From assembly GCF_014268495.2 (NCBI RefSeq), contig NZ_CP077087.1, positions 5,227,001 through 5,291,000 of the forward strand: a DNA stretch of 64,000 nt. Reading direction: 5' to 3'. Made by a program: the position numbers and the translations under genes. This DNA is from Pseudomonas monsensis. GTDB lineage: Bacteria; Pseudomonadota; Gammaproteobacteria; Pseudomonadales; Pseudomonadaceae. The notes beneath the pieces were generated by a model, which did no database searches, was not told the origin of the DNA, and was given only the letters and a program-made list of their open reading frames with translations. Below are positions 43,093-51,329 of the stretch, one piece after another (the stretch's first letter is position 1; each line of letters starts with the position of its first letter).

Positions 43093-44802
43093 GTGAACCC
43101 TATTCCCAACGGCTCCAACCAGGCGTCCGCGTGCCTGTCTTTTCCCTACGTCGATCTGCTCTATGACTATGGCCAGTTCCTGCGCAATGCCGATGAAGCG
43201 ATCGGCTACCTGCCGGCCGAATCCGCCGAGAAGCACATCGGCATCGTCGGTGCCGGCCTCAGCGGGCTGGTCGCGGCCTACGAATTGCTGCGCGCCGGTG
43301 CGCGCCGCGTCACCCTGTTCGAAGCCGAGCCGGAACACGTCGGCGGGCGCTTGCTGACCCAGTGCTTTGACGAAGAACAGCCACAATTCATCGCCGAAAT
43401 GGGCGCGATGCGCTTTCCGCCCAGTGAAGTCGGGTTGTTTCATTACCTCAATCGTTTCGGTATCCAGACCACCGAAGCGTTTCCCGACCCGGGCGTCGTC
43501 GACACCGAAATCCACTACCGTGGCGAGGCCCATCACTGGGCGGCGATGCAGCCACCGCCGGCGCTGTTCAGCACCGTGCACCAGGGCTGGGTGGCGTTTC
43601 TTCGCGAAGGCGTGACCCTCGATGACGGCACGTGCCTGGCACCGCCACTGCTGCTGACCGAACTGCTCAAACAGCACAACTACTGCGAAGTGCAGCCCGA
43701 GTGGCAACGCTACCTGGACTGCTTCGGCGACAGCTCGTTTTACTCGGCGATGGTGCGCATCTTCACCGGCAACAACCCTCCGGGTGGCAAGGCATGGCGC
43801 AAGCCCGAGGACTTCCACCTGTTCGGTTCGCTGGGGATTGGCTCCGGCGGTTTCCAGTCGGTGTACCGCGCCTCGTTCACCGAGATCCTGCGGCTGGTGG
43901 TCAATGCCCTGGAGGTCAATCAGCGGCTGGTGCCCAACGGCATTTCCTCGCTGGCCGAGCGGATTGCCGACACCGCGTTCAATGGCATTGAGCTGCGCGA
44001 CATGATCTGCCGCACGCGCATCGAGTCGATCAACAAGGGCGCCAACGGCGAAATCCTGCTGGCCGGCAGCAACGGCGAAACCTACGCCTGCGACCGGGTG
44101 ATCACCACCACCACGACCCGTGCCCTGCAAGTGAACCTCAAGCTCACGCAGAACCAGGCCTTCGTCAATCGCGACGTGGCGCGGGCGATCAACGAAACCC
44201 ACATGGTCGGCTCGTCCAAACTGTTCATCCTGACCAAGGACAAGTTCTGGCTCAAACACGGCCTGGCGCAAAACATCCAGACCGACACCCTGGTCAAGGG
44301 CGTCTATTGCCTCGACTACGCGCCGCACGATCCAGACTCGTGGGGCGTGGTGCTGATCAGTTACACCTGGGAAGACGACTCGCACAAGATGGTGTCGATG
44401 ACCGACAAGGTGCAGCGCTGCCTGCGTCTGGTCGACGAACTGGCGATGAGCGCGCCGGAGTTTGCCAGCCACCTGCTGCCGCTGGACGGCGACTACCAGC
44501 GCTACGTTCTGGAATACGACTGGCTGACCGACAAACACGCGCTGGGCGCCTTCAAACTGAATTTCCCTGGCGACGACATTTACTCCGAGCGCCTGTTCTA
44601 TCAGTTCCGCACTGCGCTCGATCCGAACCAGGACACCGGCCTGTACCTGGCCGGTTGCGGCGCCTCGTTCACCGGTGGCTGGGCCGAAGGCGCGATTCAA
44701 ACCGCACTCAACGGCGCCTGTGCGGTGATCAGCAGTCTGGGCGGCGACCTGATTGCCGGTAACCCGCTCGACGACTTGCACTCGCAGTACCGCTACTGCT
44801 GA
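43093..44802 (+). CDS. iaaM: Tryptophan 2-monooxygenase (IaaM)
   Basis: FAD amine-oxidase-family enzyme that converts tryptophan to indole-3-acetamide, the first step of the indoleacetamide route to auxin. The 569-residue product has the FAD motif Gly53-x-Gly55-x-x-Gly58 (GIVGAGLSG). It shares long stretches that I recall from P. savastanoi IaaM: IAEMGAMRFPPS, FPDPGVVDTE, LFGSLGIGSGGF, GSSKLFILT, VDGDYERY-like LDGDYQRY, GNPLD and QYRY at the end. It starts with GTG after GAGAATT. Most general L-amino-acid oxidases are less similar and lack these stretches. It is followed 29 bases later by iaaH. Confidence 0.9.
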   Translation: MNPIPNGSNQASACLSFPYVDLLYDYGQFLRNADEAIGYLPAESAEKHIGIVGAGLSGLVAAYELLRAGARRVTLFEAEPEHVGGRLLTQCFDEEQPQFIAEMGAMRFPPSEVGLFHYLNRFGIQTTEAFPDPGVVDTEIHYRGEAHHWAAMQPPPALFSTVHQGWVAFLREGVTLDDGTCLAPPLLLTELLKQHNYCEVQPEWQRYLDCFGDSSFYSAMVRIFTGNNPPGGKAWRKPEDFHLFGSLGIGSGGFQSVYRASFTEILRLVVNALEVNQRLVPNGISSLAERIADTAFNGIELRDMICRTRIESINKGANGEILLAGSNGETYACDRVITTTTTRALQVNLKLTQNQAFVNRDVARAINETHMVGSSKLFILTKDKFWLKHGLAQNIQTDTLVKGVYCLDYAPHDPDSWGVVLISYTWEDDSHKMVSMTDKVQRCLRLVDELAMSAPEFASHLLPLDGDYQRYVLEYDWLTDKHALGAFKLNFPGDDIYSERLFYQFRTALDPNQDTGLYLAGCGASFTGGWAEGAIQTALNGACAVISSLGGDLIAGNPLDDLHSQYRYC

Positions 44803-44831
44803 TCCCGGCCCTTTCAACCCGAGAATTTTCC

Positions 44832-46160
44832 ATGTACAGCCAGCTTTCCATTGAACAGCTCGTCAACGGATTTCGCAGCGGCCAGCACTGCCCGGACACC
44901 TGGCAGCAGGCCCTGCGCGAGCGTCATGCCCAGGTGCAGCACCTCAACAGTTTCATCACGTACGACCCGGCAGCGCTCAAGGCCGACGGTATCGCACGCG
45001 ACAGCGCGCTGTACGGTTTGCCCGTGTCGTTCAAAGACAACATCAACGTCAGCGGCATGCCGACCACCGCCGGCACACCCGGCCTGGCCGACTATGTACC
45101 GCAGGCGGACGCCGGTATTGTCCAGCGCTTCAAACACCTCGGCGCGCGGGTGGTGGGCAAGAACAACATGCACGAACTGTCGTTCGGCGTGACGTCGGCC
45201 AATCACACCTATGGCGCCGTGCTCAACCCGGCCAATCAACGGCACAGTGCCGGCGGCAGCAGCGGCGGTTGTGCCGCCGCCGTCGCCGCCGGCCTGGTAC
45301 CGTGCGCAGTCGGCACGGACACCGGCGGTTCGGTACGGATTCCGGCGGCGTTCTGCGGCATCGTCGGCATGCGTCCGACCACGGGCCTCTACCCCGCCGA
45401 TGGCATCGTTCCGGTGTCGCAGACCAAGGACACTCCGGGCCTGCTGACCCGCACCGTGGAAGACTGCCAGTTCGTTCACGGGCACCTGACCGGCAGCGCG
45501 CAACAGGCCGCAGACCGACCCTTGCGCATCGGCATCCCCGAGCGCTTTCTCTGGGCCGACCTCGCCGACAATGTGCAGCGCGATTGCCGTGCGGCGATCG
45601 ACACCCTGGCCGATCGCGGGGCGATCATCGTGCCGGTCGACGACGCCGTGATCGGCGAGATCAACGAAAGCATCCAGTTTCCGTTGCCGATCTACGAGTT
45701 TTTCATCGACTTCCCGCGGTTCCTGATGGGGCAAGGACGTGGTGCGCAGTTCCTCGATATCCTTGCGCAGATCCGCGATCCGGCGATCAAGAAAATCCTC
45801 AACGCCCAACTGGAAAGTCCGGCGATTTCCTACACCGATTACGTGCAGGCGTTGATGAGCAAACTGCGTCTGGAGCAGGAATACCGTGCGCTGCTGGGCA
45901 ATCACCGACTGGATCTGATCGCTTACCCGACCGTCACGTGCAGCGCGCCGCTGCTCAGCGATTGCTCGGACGAAAGCAACTTCGAAGCCTTCGTGCGCAA
46001 TACCGATCCGGCGAGCAACCTGGCGGCACCGAGCATCAGCATTCCGGTCGCGGCTGCGGGCGGGTTGCCGGTGGGGTTGTCGTTCGATGCGTTGCCGGGG
46101 CAGGACAGCTTTTTGTTGGCGAATGTGCGGCATCTGACGTACCTGCTCGACATCCGCTGA
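44832..46160 (+). CDS. iaaH: Indole-3-acetamide hydrolase (IaaH)
   Basis: Amidase-signature enzyme that hydrolyses indole-3-acetamide to indole-3-acetic acid. The 442 residues show the Lys68 / Ser143 / Ser167 triad (SFKDNINV, AGGSSGG, DTGGSVRIPAAFCG), and GKNNMHELSFGVTS and NTDPASNLAAPSISIPV resemble P. savastanoi IaaH as I recall it. It follows iaaM and both carry a similar CGAGAATT element before the start. The pair gives the complete tryptophan-to-auxin route. Residue-level specificity was not tested. Confidence 0.88.
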   Translation: MYSQLSIEQLVNGFRSGQHCPDTWQQALRERHAQVQHLNSFITYDPAALKADGIARDSALYGLPVSFKDNINVSGMPTTAGTPGLADYVPQADAGIVQRFKHLGARVVGKNNMHELSFGVTSANHTYGAVLNPANQRHSAGGSSGGCAAAVAAGLVPCAVGTDTGGSVRIPAAFCGIVGMRPTTGLYPADGIVPVSQTKDTPGLLTRTVEDCQFVHGHLTGSAQQAADRPLRIGIPERFLWADLADNVQRDCRAAIDTLADRGAIIVPVDDAVIGEINESIQFPLPIYEFFIDFPRFLMGQGRGAQFLDILAQIRDPAIKKILNAQLESPAISYTDYVQALMSKLRLEQEYRALLGNHRLDLIAYPTVTCSAPLLSDCSDESNFEAFVRNTDPASNLAAPSISIPVAAAGGLPVGLSFDALPGQDSFLLANVRHLTYLLDIR

Positions 46161-46182
46161 ATAACCATCCTGCACAGAACCC

Positions 46183-46274
46183 TGTGGGAGCGGGCTTGCC
46201 CGCGAAGAGGCCAGCGGCTTCAACATCACTGTTGACAGACCGAGCGCCATCGCGGGCAAGCCCGCTCCCACAGC
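46183..46274. repeat. REP-like pair of the GTGGGAGCGGGCTTGCCCGCGA type
   Basis: Perfect 24-base reverse-complement arms, 46183-46206 and 46251-46274. It separates iaaH from the permease gene and could act as a partial transcription barrier or mRNA stabiliser. Confidence 0.9.
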
Positions 46275-46322
46275 AACCGTGTCAACCACTGCCATATAAC
46301 AATTCAAATTGCGGGCCTTGCC

Positions 46323-47582
46323 ATGCGCGTCACCTCAATCTCTTCCGTTCCTGCTGTCGAACGCTCGCCGTCGATCATCGGCGGCGCCATGATCATTGGC
46401 GGCACCATCGTCGGTGCGGGCATGTTCTCCTTGCCGGTGGTCATGTCCGGGCTGTGGTTCTACGGCTCGGTCGCCGTGCTGTTGCTGGCCTGGTTCTGCA
46501 CCTTGCACTCGGGCCTGATGATCCTCGAGGCCAATCTCAACTACCGCGAAGGCGCGAGCTTTTCCACCATCACCCGCGATCTGCTCGGGCGTGGCTGGAG
46601 CCGTTTGAACGGCTTGAGCATCGTGTTTGTGCTCTACACCCTGACCTACGCCTATATTTCCGCCAGCGGTTCGGTGATTCATCACACCGCGCAATCGCTG
46701 GGCTGGACGCTGTCGTCACGGGCCGGCGGCCTGGGGTTCACCCTGCTGGTGGCGTTTATCGTCTGGCTCAGTACCACGGCGGTGAGCCGGATGACCACGC
46801 TGGTGTTCGGCGCCAAAATCCTCGCGTTCTTCCTGACGTTCGGTGGTTTGCTCGGGCATGTGCAAAGCGCCACGCTGCTCAACCTCGACCACGGCGACAA
46901 CCACTATTGGCCCTACTTGCTAGTGACCCTGCCCTTCTGCCTGACCTCGTTCGGCTTTCACGGCAACGTGCCCAGCCTGATGAAGCATTACGGCAAGGAC
47001 CCACAGCGGATCCGCGCCTGTCTGGTCAGCGGCACCTTGCTCGCACTCGGTCTGTATCTGGTGTGGATGTTGTGCAGCATGGGCAATATTCCCCGGGACG
47101 CGTTCAAGGACATCGCCCAGCGCGGCGGCAACATTGATGTATTGATTGGCGCCTTGGGTTCGCGGCTCAACAGCGCCAACATCGACCTGTTGCTGACGTT
47201 TTTCTCCAACTTCGCCGTGGCCTGTTCGTTTCTCGGGGTGACCCTGGGGTTGTTCGATTACCTGGCCGATGTCCTCGGCTTCGACGACAGCCCCGCCGGG
47301 CGCTTCAAGACCGCCACCGTGACCTTTGCTCCGCCAATGCTCTGCGGAGTGCTCTGGCCGGAAGGTTTTATCCATGCCATCGGTTTCGCCGGGCTGGCGG
47401 CGACGTTATGGGCGGTGATCACCCCTGCCCTGTTGGCGCGGGCTTCGCGCAAACGCTTCGGCAGCCCGCGCTATCGGGTGTGGGGCGGTACACCGATGAT
47501 TGGCCTGGTGCTGTTGTTCGGGGCCCTCTGCGCGGTCTCGCACCTGTTGTTCGTGTTTGGCTGGCTCCCGGTCTGGCGCTGA
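46323..47582 (+). CDS. Aromatic amino acid permease (Mtr/TnaB/TyrP family)
   Basis: Proton-coupled importer of the HAAAP family, 419 residues with about 11 helices. The N-terminal GGAMIIGGTIVGAGMFSLP and the LNYREGASF region are the family marks, and Mtr and TnaB carry tryptophan. By position just after iaaMH it is a likely supplier of tryptophan, though a REP-type repeat and 160 bases separate it and it may have its own promoter. Tyrosine specificity cannot be excluded. Confidence 0.87.
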   Translation: MRVTSISSVPAVERSPSIIGGAMIIGGTIVGAGMFSLPVVMSGLWFYGSVAVLLLAWFCTLHSGLMILEANLNYREGASFSTITRDLLGRGWSRLNGLSIVFVLYTLTYAYISASGSVIHHTAQSLGWTLSSRAGGLGFTLLVAFIVWLSTTAVSRMTTLVFGAKILAFFLTFGGLLGHVQSATLLNLDHGDNHYWPYLLVTLPFCLTSFGFHGNVPSLMKHYGKDPQRIRACLVSGTLLALGLYLVWMLCSMGNIPRDAFKDIAQRGGNIDVLIGALGSRLNSANIDLLLTFFSNFAVACSFLGVTLGLFDYLADVLGFDDSPAGRFKTATVTFAPPMLCGVLWPEGFIHAIGFAGLAATLWAVITPALLARASRKRFGSPRYRVWGGTPMIGLVLLFGALCAVSHLLFVFGWLPVWR

Positions 47583-47591
47583 GGCAAAGCG

Positions 47592-47605
47592 TTCGGTTTT
47601 CCGAA
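47592..47605 (+). promoter_or_regulatory. AauR-type upstream activator site 1
   Basis: TTCGG-TTTT-CCGAA, an exact match to the TTCGG-N4-CCGAA consensus I remember for AauR of P. putida. It lies 108 bases before the sigma-54 -24 element. Confidence 0.75.
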
Positions 47606-47622
47606 CGCGACTTTGCGGTCGA

Positions 47623-47636
47623 TTCGGTAAACCGGA
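47623..47636 (+). promoter_or_regulatory. AauR-type upstream activator site 2
   Basis: TTCGG-TAAA-CCGGA, one mismatch from the same consensus, centred 31 bases (about three helical turns) after site 1. Confidence 0.68.
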
Positions 47637-47712
47637 TCAGATACGCTGAAAAACACCGCCACAAAAGTTTAATAACGTTATAAAACAACCAGTTAACCAT
47701 CGACGACTGGTC

Positions 47713-47728
47713 TGGCACGACTCATGCT
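47713..47728 (+). promoter_or_regulatory. Sigma-54 promoter of aatJQMP
   Basis: TGGCACG-ACTC-ATGCT, matching TGGCACG-N4-TTGCW with the invariant GG and GC dinucleotides 12 bases apart. It is about 115 bases before aatJ. Confidence 0.82.
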
Positions 47729-47843
47729 CTACACTCTCTCGACGAATGCCTGCAGTGCCAACACTTCAGGAGCCGTCAGGCATTCGAAGCACAAAAGGGC
47801 CGACGAACTGGCTCCATAAAAAAAACAATTCGAGGAAAATTTG

Positions 47844-48770
47844 ATGCGCATCGTTCCCCATATCCTGGGCGCAGCCATTGCTGCCGCTCTGATCAGCACA
47901 CCAGTTTTCGCCGCCGAACTCACCGGCACCCTGAAGAAAATCAACGATTCGGGCACCATCACGCTCGCTCACCGTGACAGCTCCATTCCGTTTTCCTACA
48001 TCGCGGACGCTTCCGGCAAACCCGTGGGCTACTCCCACGACATTCAAGTGGCCATCGTTGAAGCCCTGAAAAAAGACCTGAACAAGCCAGACCTGCAGGT
48101 CAAGTACAACCTGGTGACCTCGCAAACCCGTATCCCGCTGATCCAGAACGGCACCGCGGATATCGAGTGCGGCTCCACCACCAACAACGCCGAACGCGCC
48201 CAGCAAGTCGACTTCACCGTCAACATCTTCGAAATCGGCACCCGTCTGCTGGTCAAGAAAGACAAGGATGGCAAGCCGTCCTACGCTGACTTTGCCGACC
48301 TGAAAGGCAAAAACGTCGTGACCACCGCCGGCACCACGTCCGAGCGCATCATCAAAGCGATGAACGCCGACAAGCAGATGGGCATGAACATCATCTCCGC
48401 CAAAGACCACGGCGAGTCCTTCAACATGCTGGAAAGCGGCCGCGCCGTAGCCTTCATGATGGACGATGCCCTGCTGGCCGGCGAAGAAGCCAAGGCCAAG
48501 AAGCCGGCCGACTGGATCATCACCGGTACGCCACAGTCCTTCGAAGCCTACGCGTGCATGGTTCGTAAAGACGACCCGGCCTTCAAGAAGGCTGTCGATG
48601 CCGCCATCGTTGGCCTGTACAAATCCGGCGAGATCAACAAGATCTACAGCAAGTGGTTTGAAAGCCCGATCCCGCCAAAAGGCCTGAACCTGAACTTCCC
48701 GATGAGCGACAAGGTAAAAGATCTGATCGCCAACCCGAGCGACAAGCCGGCGCCTGACGTAAAAATCTGA
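47844..48770 (+). CDS. aatJ: Acidic amino acid ABC transporter, binding protein AatJ
   Basis: Periplasmic glutamate/aspartate-binding protein, 308 residues. The signal peptide ends at PVFA-AELTG. The solute-binding fold shows TITLAHRDSSIPFSY and SQTRIPLIQNGTADIECGSTTNN, the GltI-type ligand region. GAGGAAAATTTG precedes the ATG. It is the first gene of aatJQMP, behind a sigma-54 promoter and AauR sites, so expression should follow external Glu/Asp. Highly similar to PAO1 PA1342 from memory. Confidence 0.95.
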   Translation: MRIVPHILGAAIAAALISTPVFAAELTGTLKKINDSGTITLAHRDSSIPFSYIADASGKPVGYSHDIQVAIVEALKKDLNKPDLQVKYNLVTSQTRIPLIQNGTADIECGSTTNNAERAQQVDFTVNIFEIGTRLLVKKDKDGKPSYADFADLKGKNVVTTAGTTSERIIKAMNADKQMGMNIISAKDHGESFNMLESGRAVAFMMDDALLAGEEAKAKKPADWIITGTPQSFEAYACMVRKDDPAFKKAVDAAIVGLYKSGEINKIYSKWFESPIPPKGLNLNFPMSDKVKDLIANPSDKPAPDVKI

Positions 48771-48787
48771 TACCTGACTAACCTTAT

Positions 48788-48816
48788 CGCCTGAGGGAGC
48801 CACCTTCCCTCAGGCG
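48788..48816 (+). terminator. Hairpin between aatJ and aatQ (attenuator-like)
   Basis: Perfect 11-bp stem CGCCTGAGGGA / TCCCTCAGGCG with a 7-base loop but without a long T run. A second hairpin GTCCGACG/CGTCGGAC lies at 48883-48903. Such structures after a binding-protein gene often raise its share of the mRNA. Confidence 0.6.
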
Positions 48817-48963
48817 TCTGTTACTACCTGCTGGCTTTACTGTGGAACACTCGACCTGGCGGTTTCCGAGCCGATCGCGTGTGTCCGACGTTCACCGTCG
48901 GACGGGAAAGGACCTTCCCCAAGCGGGTGCTTGTACATCGATCGATCTCGAGGGGAGACCCTA

Positions 48964-49710
48964 ATGAATTACAACTGGGACTGGGGCGTGTTCTTCAAGT
49001 CCACCGGCGTTGGCAGCGAGACGTATCTCGACTGGTACGTCACCGGTTTGGGCTGGACCATTGCCATCGCCATCGTGGCATGGATCATCGCCTTGCTGCT
49101 GGGCTCCATTCTGGGGGTCATGCGCACGGTGCCGAACCGCATCGTATCGGGCATCGCGACCTGCTACGTCGAACTGTTTCGCAACGTGCCGCTGCTGGTT
49201 CAGCTGTTCATCTGGTACTTCCTGGTACCTGACCTGCTGCCGCAGAACCTGCAGGACTGGTACAAACAGGACTTGAACCCGACCACCTCGGCCTACCTGA
49301 GCGTTGTCGTGTGCCTGGGCCTGTTCACTGCAGCCCGTGTCTGCGAGCAAGTGCGTACCGGCATCCAGGCGCTGCCACGCGGCCAGGAATCCGCCGCCCG
49401 CGCCATGGGTTTCAAGCTGCCGCAGATCTACTGGAACGTGCTGCTGCCCCAGGCCTACCGGATCATCATTCCGCCGCTCACCTCGGAATTCCTCAACGTG
49501 TTCAAGAACTCCTCCGTGGCGTCCTTGATCGGCCTGATGGAATTGCTGGCGCAAACCAAACAGACCGCCGAATTCTCGGCCAACCTGTTTGAAGCCTTCA
49601 CCCTGGCCACGCTGATCTACTTCACCCTGAACATGAGCCTGATGTTGCTGATGCGCATGGTCGAGAAGAAAGTCGCGGTGCCTGGCCTGATCTCCGTGGG
49701 GGGTAAATAA
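48964..49710 (+). CDS. aatQ: Acidic amino acid ABC transporter permease AatQ
   Basis: Inner-membrane permease of the His/Glu/Gln family (GltJ type), 248 residues with about five helices. It carries the importer's cytoplasmic EAA-type loop (RVCEQVRTGIQALPRGQESAARAMG). GAGGGGAGACC precedes the ATG; the longer frame upstream lacks conserved sequence. Its stop TAA overlaps the aatM ATG by one base. Confidence 0.93.
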   Translation: MNYNWDWGVFFKSTGVGSETYLDWYVTGLGWTIAIAIVAWIIALLLGSILGVMRTVPNRIVSGIATCYVELFRNVPLLVQLFIWYFLVPDLLPQNLQDWYKQDLNPTTSAYLSVVVCLGLFTAARVCEQVRTGIQALPRGQESAARAMGFKLPQIYWNVLLPQAYRIIIPPLTSEFLNVFKNSSVASLIGLMELLAQTKQTAEFSANLFEAFTLATLIYFTLNMSLMLLMRMVEKKVAVPGLISVGGK

Positions 49711-50381
49711 TGGACTTCGATTTCAGCGGCATCATCCCCGCGATCCCGGGCCTGTGGAACGGCATGGTCATGACCTTGCAGTTGATGGTCATGGGCGTGG
49801 TCGGCGGCATCGTGCTGGGGACCATCCTCGCCCTGATGCGCCTGTCGTCCAGCAAACTGCTGTCGCGCGTGGCCGGCGCTTATGTGAACTACTTCCGTTC
49901 GATCCCGCTGCTGCTGGTGATCACCTGGTTCTACCTGGCGGTGCCGTTCGTGCTGCGCTGGATCACCGGTGAAGACACGCCGATCGGCGCGTTCACCTCC
50001 TGCGTCGTGGCCTTCATGATGTTCGAAGCCGCGTACTTCTGCGAAATCGTCCGGGCCGGCGTGCAGTCGATCCCCAAAGGCCAGATGGCCGCCGCCCAGG
50101 CGATGGGCATGACCTATGGCCAGACCATGCGTCTGATCATCCTGCCCCAGGCGTTCCGCAAGATGACCCCGTTGCTGCTGCAACAGTCGATCATCCTGTT
50201 CCAGGACACCTCGCTGGTGTACACCGTGGGCCTGGTGGACTTCCTCAACTCCGCCCGCTCCAGCGGCGACATCATCGGTCGTTCCAACGAGTTCCTGATC
50301 TTCGCCGGTGTCGTCTACTTCATCATCAGCTTTTCCGCCTCGCTGCTGGTCAAGCGTCTGCAAAAAAGGTTCGCCGTATGA
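49710..50381 (+). CDS. aatM: Acidic amino acid ABC transporter permease AatM
   Basis: Second permease of the Glu/Asp importer (GltK type), 223 residues with about five helices and the EAA loop RAGVQSIPKGQMAAAQAMGM. It is joined to aatQ by a 1-base overlap and to aatP by a 4-base overlap. Confidence 0.93.
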   Translation: MDFDFSGIIPAIPGLWNGMVMTLQLMVMGVVGGIVLGTILALMRLSSSKLLSRVAGAYVNYFRSIPLLLVITWFYLAVPFVLRWITGEDTPIGAFTSCVVAFMMFEAAYFCEIVRAGVQSIPKGQMAAAQAMGMTYGQTMRLIILPQAFRKMTPLLLQQSIILFQDTSLVYTVGLVDFLNSARSSGDIIGRSNEFLIFAGVVYFIISFSASLLVKRLQKRFAV

Positions 50382-51112
50382 TCTCTATCAAAAACATCAA
50401 CAAGTGGTATGGCGACTTCCAGGTGCTGACTGATTGCAGCACCGAGGTCAAAAAAGGCGAAGTGATCGTGGTCTGCGGCCCGTCGGGTTCCGGCAAATCG
50501 ACCCTGATCAAATGCGTCAACGCCCTGGAGCCGTTCCAGAAAGGCGACATCGTCGTCGACGGCACCTCGATTGCCGACCCGAAGACCAACCTGCCAAAAC
50601 TGCGCTCACGCGTGGGCATGGTGTTCCAGCATTTCGAACTGTTCCCGCACCTGACCATCACCGAAAACCTGACCATCGCGCAGATCAAGGTGTTGGGCCG
50701 CAGCAAGGAAGAGGCGACCAAGAAAGGTCTGCAACTGCTCGAGCGCGTCGGTCTGTCGGCCCACGCCCACAAGCATCCGGGGCAACTGTCCGGCGGTCAG
50801 CAACAGCGCGTGGCGATTGCCCGTGCGCTGGCGATGGACCCGATCGTCATGCTGTTCGACGAACCGACCTCGGCGCTCGACCCGGAAATGGTCAACGAAG
50901 TACTCGACGTGATGGTGCAACTGGCCCAGGAAGGCATGACCATGATGTGCGTGACCCACGAAATGGGCTTCGCCCGTAAAGTCGCCGACCGGGTGATTTT
51001 CATGGATGCCGGCAAGATCATCGAAGACTGCCCGAAAGAAGAGTTCTTCGGCGACATCAGCGCCCGCTCCGAACGCGCGCAGCATTTCCTCGAGAAAATC
51101 CTGCAGCACTAA
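50378..51112 (+). CDS. aatP: Acidic amino acid ABC transporter ATPase AatP
   Basis: ATPase of the Glu/Asp importer (GltL type), 244 residues: Walker A GPSGSGKSTL, Q-loop MVFQHFELFPHLT, signature LSGGQQQRVAIARAL, Walker B MLFDEPTSALDPE and switch His in THEMGFARKVAD. The end GDISARSERAQHFLEKIL is typical. It ends the aat operon before a REP-like repeat. Confidence 0.96.
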   Translation: MISIKNINKWYGDFQVLTDCSTEVKKGEVIVVCGPSGSGKSTLIKCVNALEPFQKGDIVVDGTSIADPKTNLPKLRSRVGMVFQHFELFPHLTITENLTIAQIKVLGRSKEEATKKGLQLLERVGLSAHAHKHPGQLSGGQQQRVAIARALAMDPIVMLFDEPTSALDPEMVNEVLDVMVQLAQEGMTMMCVTHEMGFARKVADRVIFMDAGKIIEDCPKEEFFGDISARSERAQHFLEKILQH

Positions 51113-51146
51113 AAGCGACACACCGAACTCTGTGGCGAGGGAGCTT

Positions 51147-51267
51147 TGTGGCGAGGGGATTTATCCCCGATGGGCCGCGAAGCGACCCCCAGCATTTCAA
51201 AATCAAACCGCATCTGCCGGTTTGACGACTGCTTCGCAGCCGATCGGGGATAAATCCCCTCGCCACA
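51147..51267. repeat. REP-like pair of the GGGGATTTATCCCC type
   Basis: Perfect reverse-complement arms, 51147-51170 and 51244-51267, between aatP and aauS; interior sequence resembles the copy at 35664-35787 (TGCGAAGC / GCTTCGCA). Confidence 0.88.
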
Positions 51268-51329
51268 GGTTCCGCGCTCGAACAAACCAGCATGCTGTTA
51301 GCCATGCTGGTTGACCCAAGGCATCTGTG

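Noticed and set aside
43093..44802. Reading the iaaM gene as a general L-amino-acid or monoamine oxidase
   Set aside because: Long stretches (FPDPGVVDTE, LFGSLGIGSGGF, GSSKLFILT and the C-terminal QYRY) match tryptophan 2-monooxygenase far better, and iaaH follows.
45269..47137. 622-codon open frame overlapping iaaH and the permease
   Set aside because: Out of frame with two well-supported genes, Arg/Pro-rich, and it crosses a REP element.
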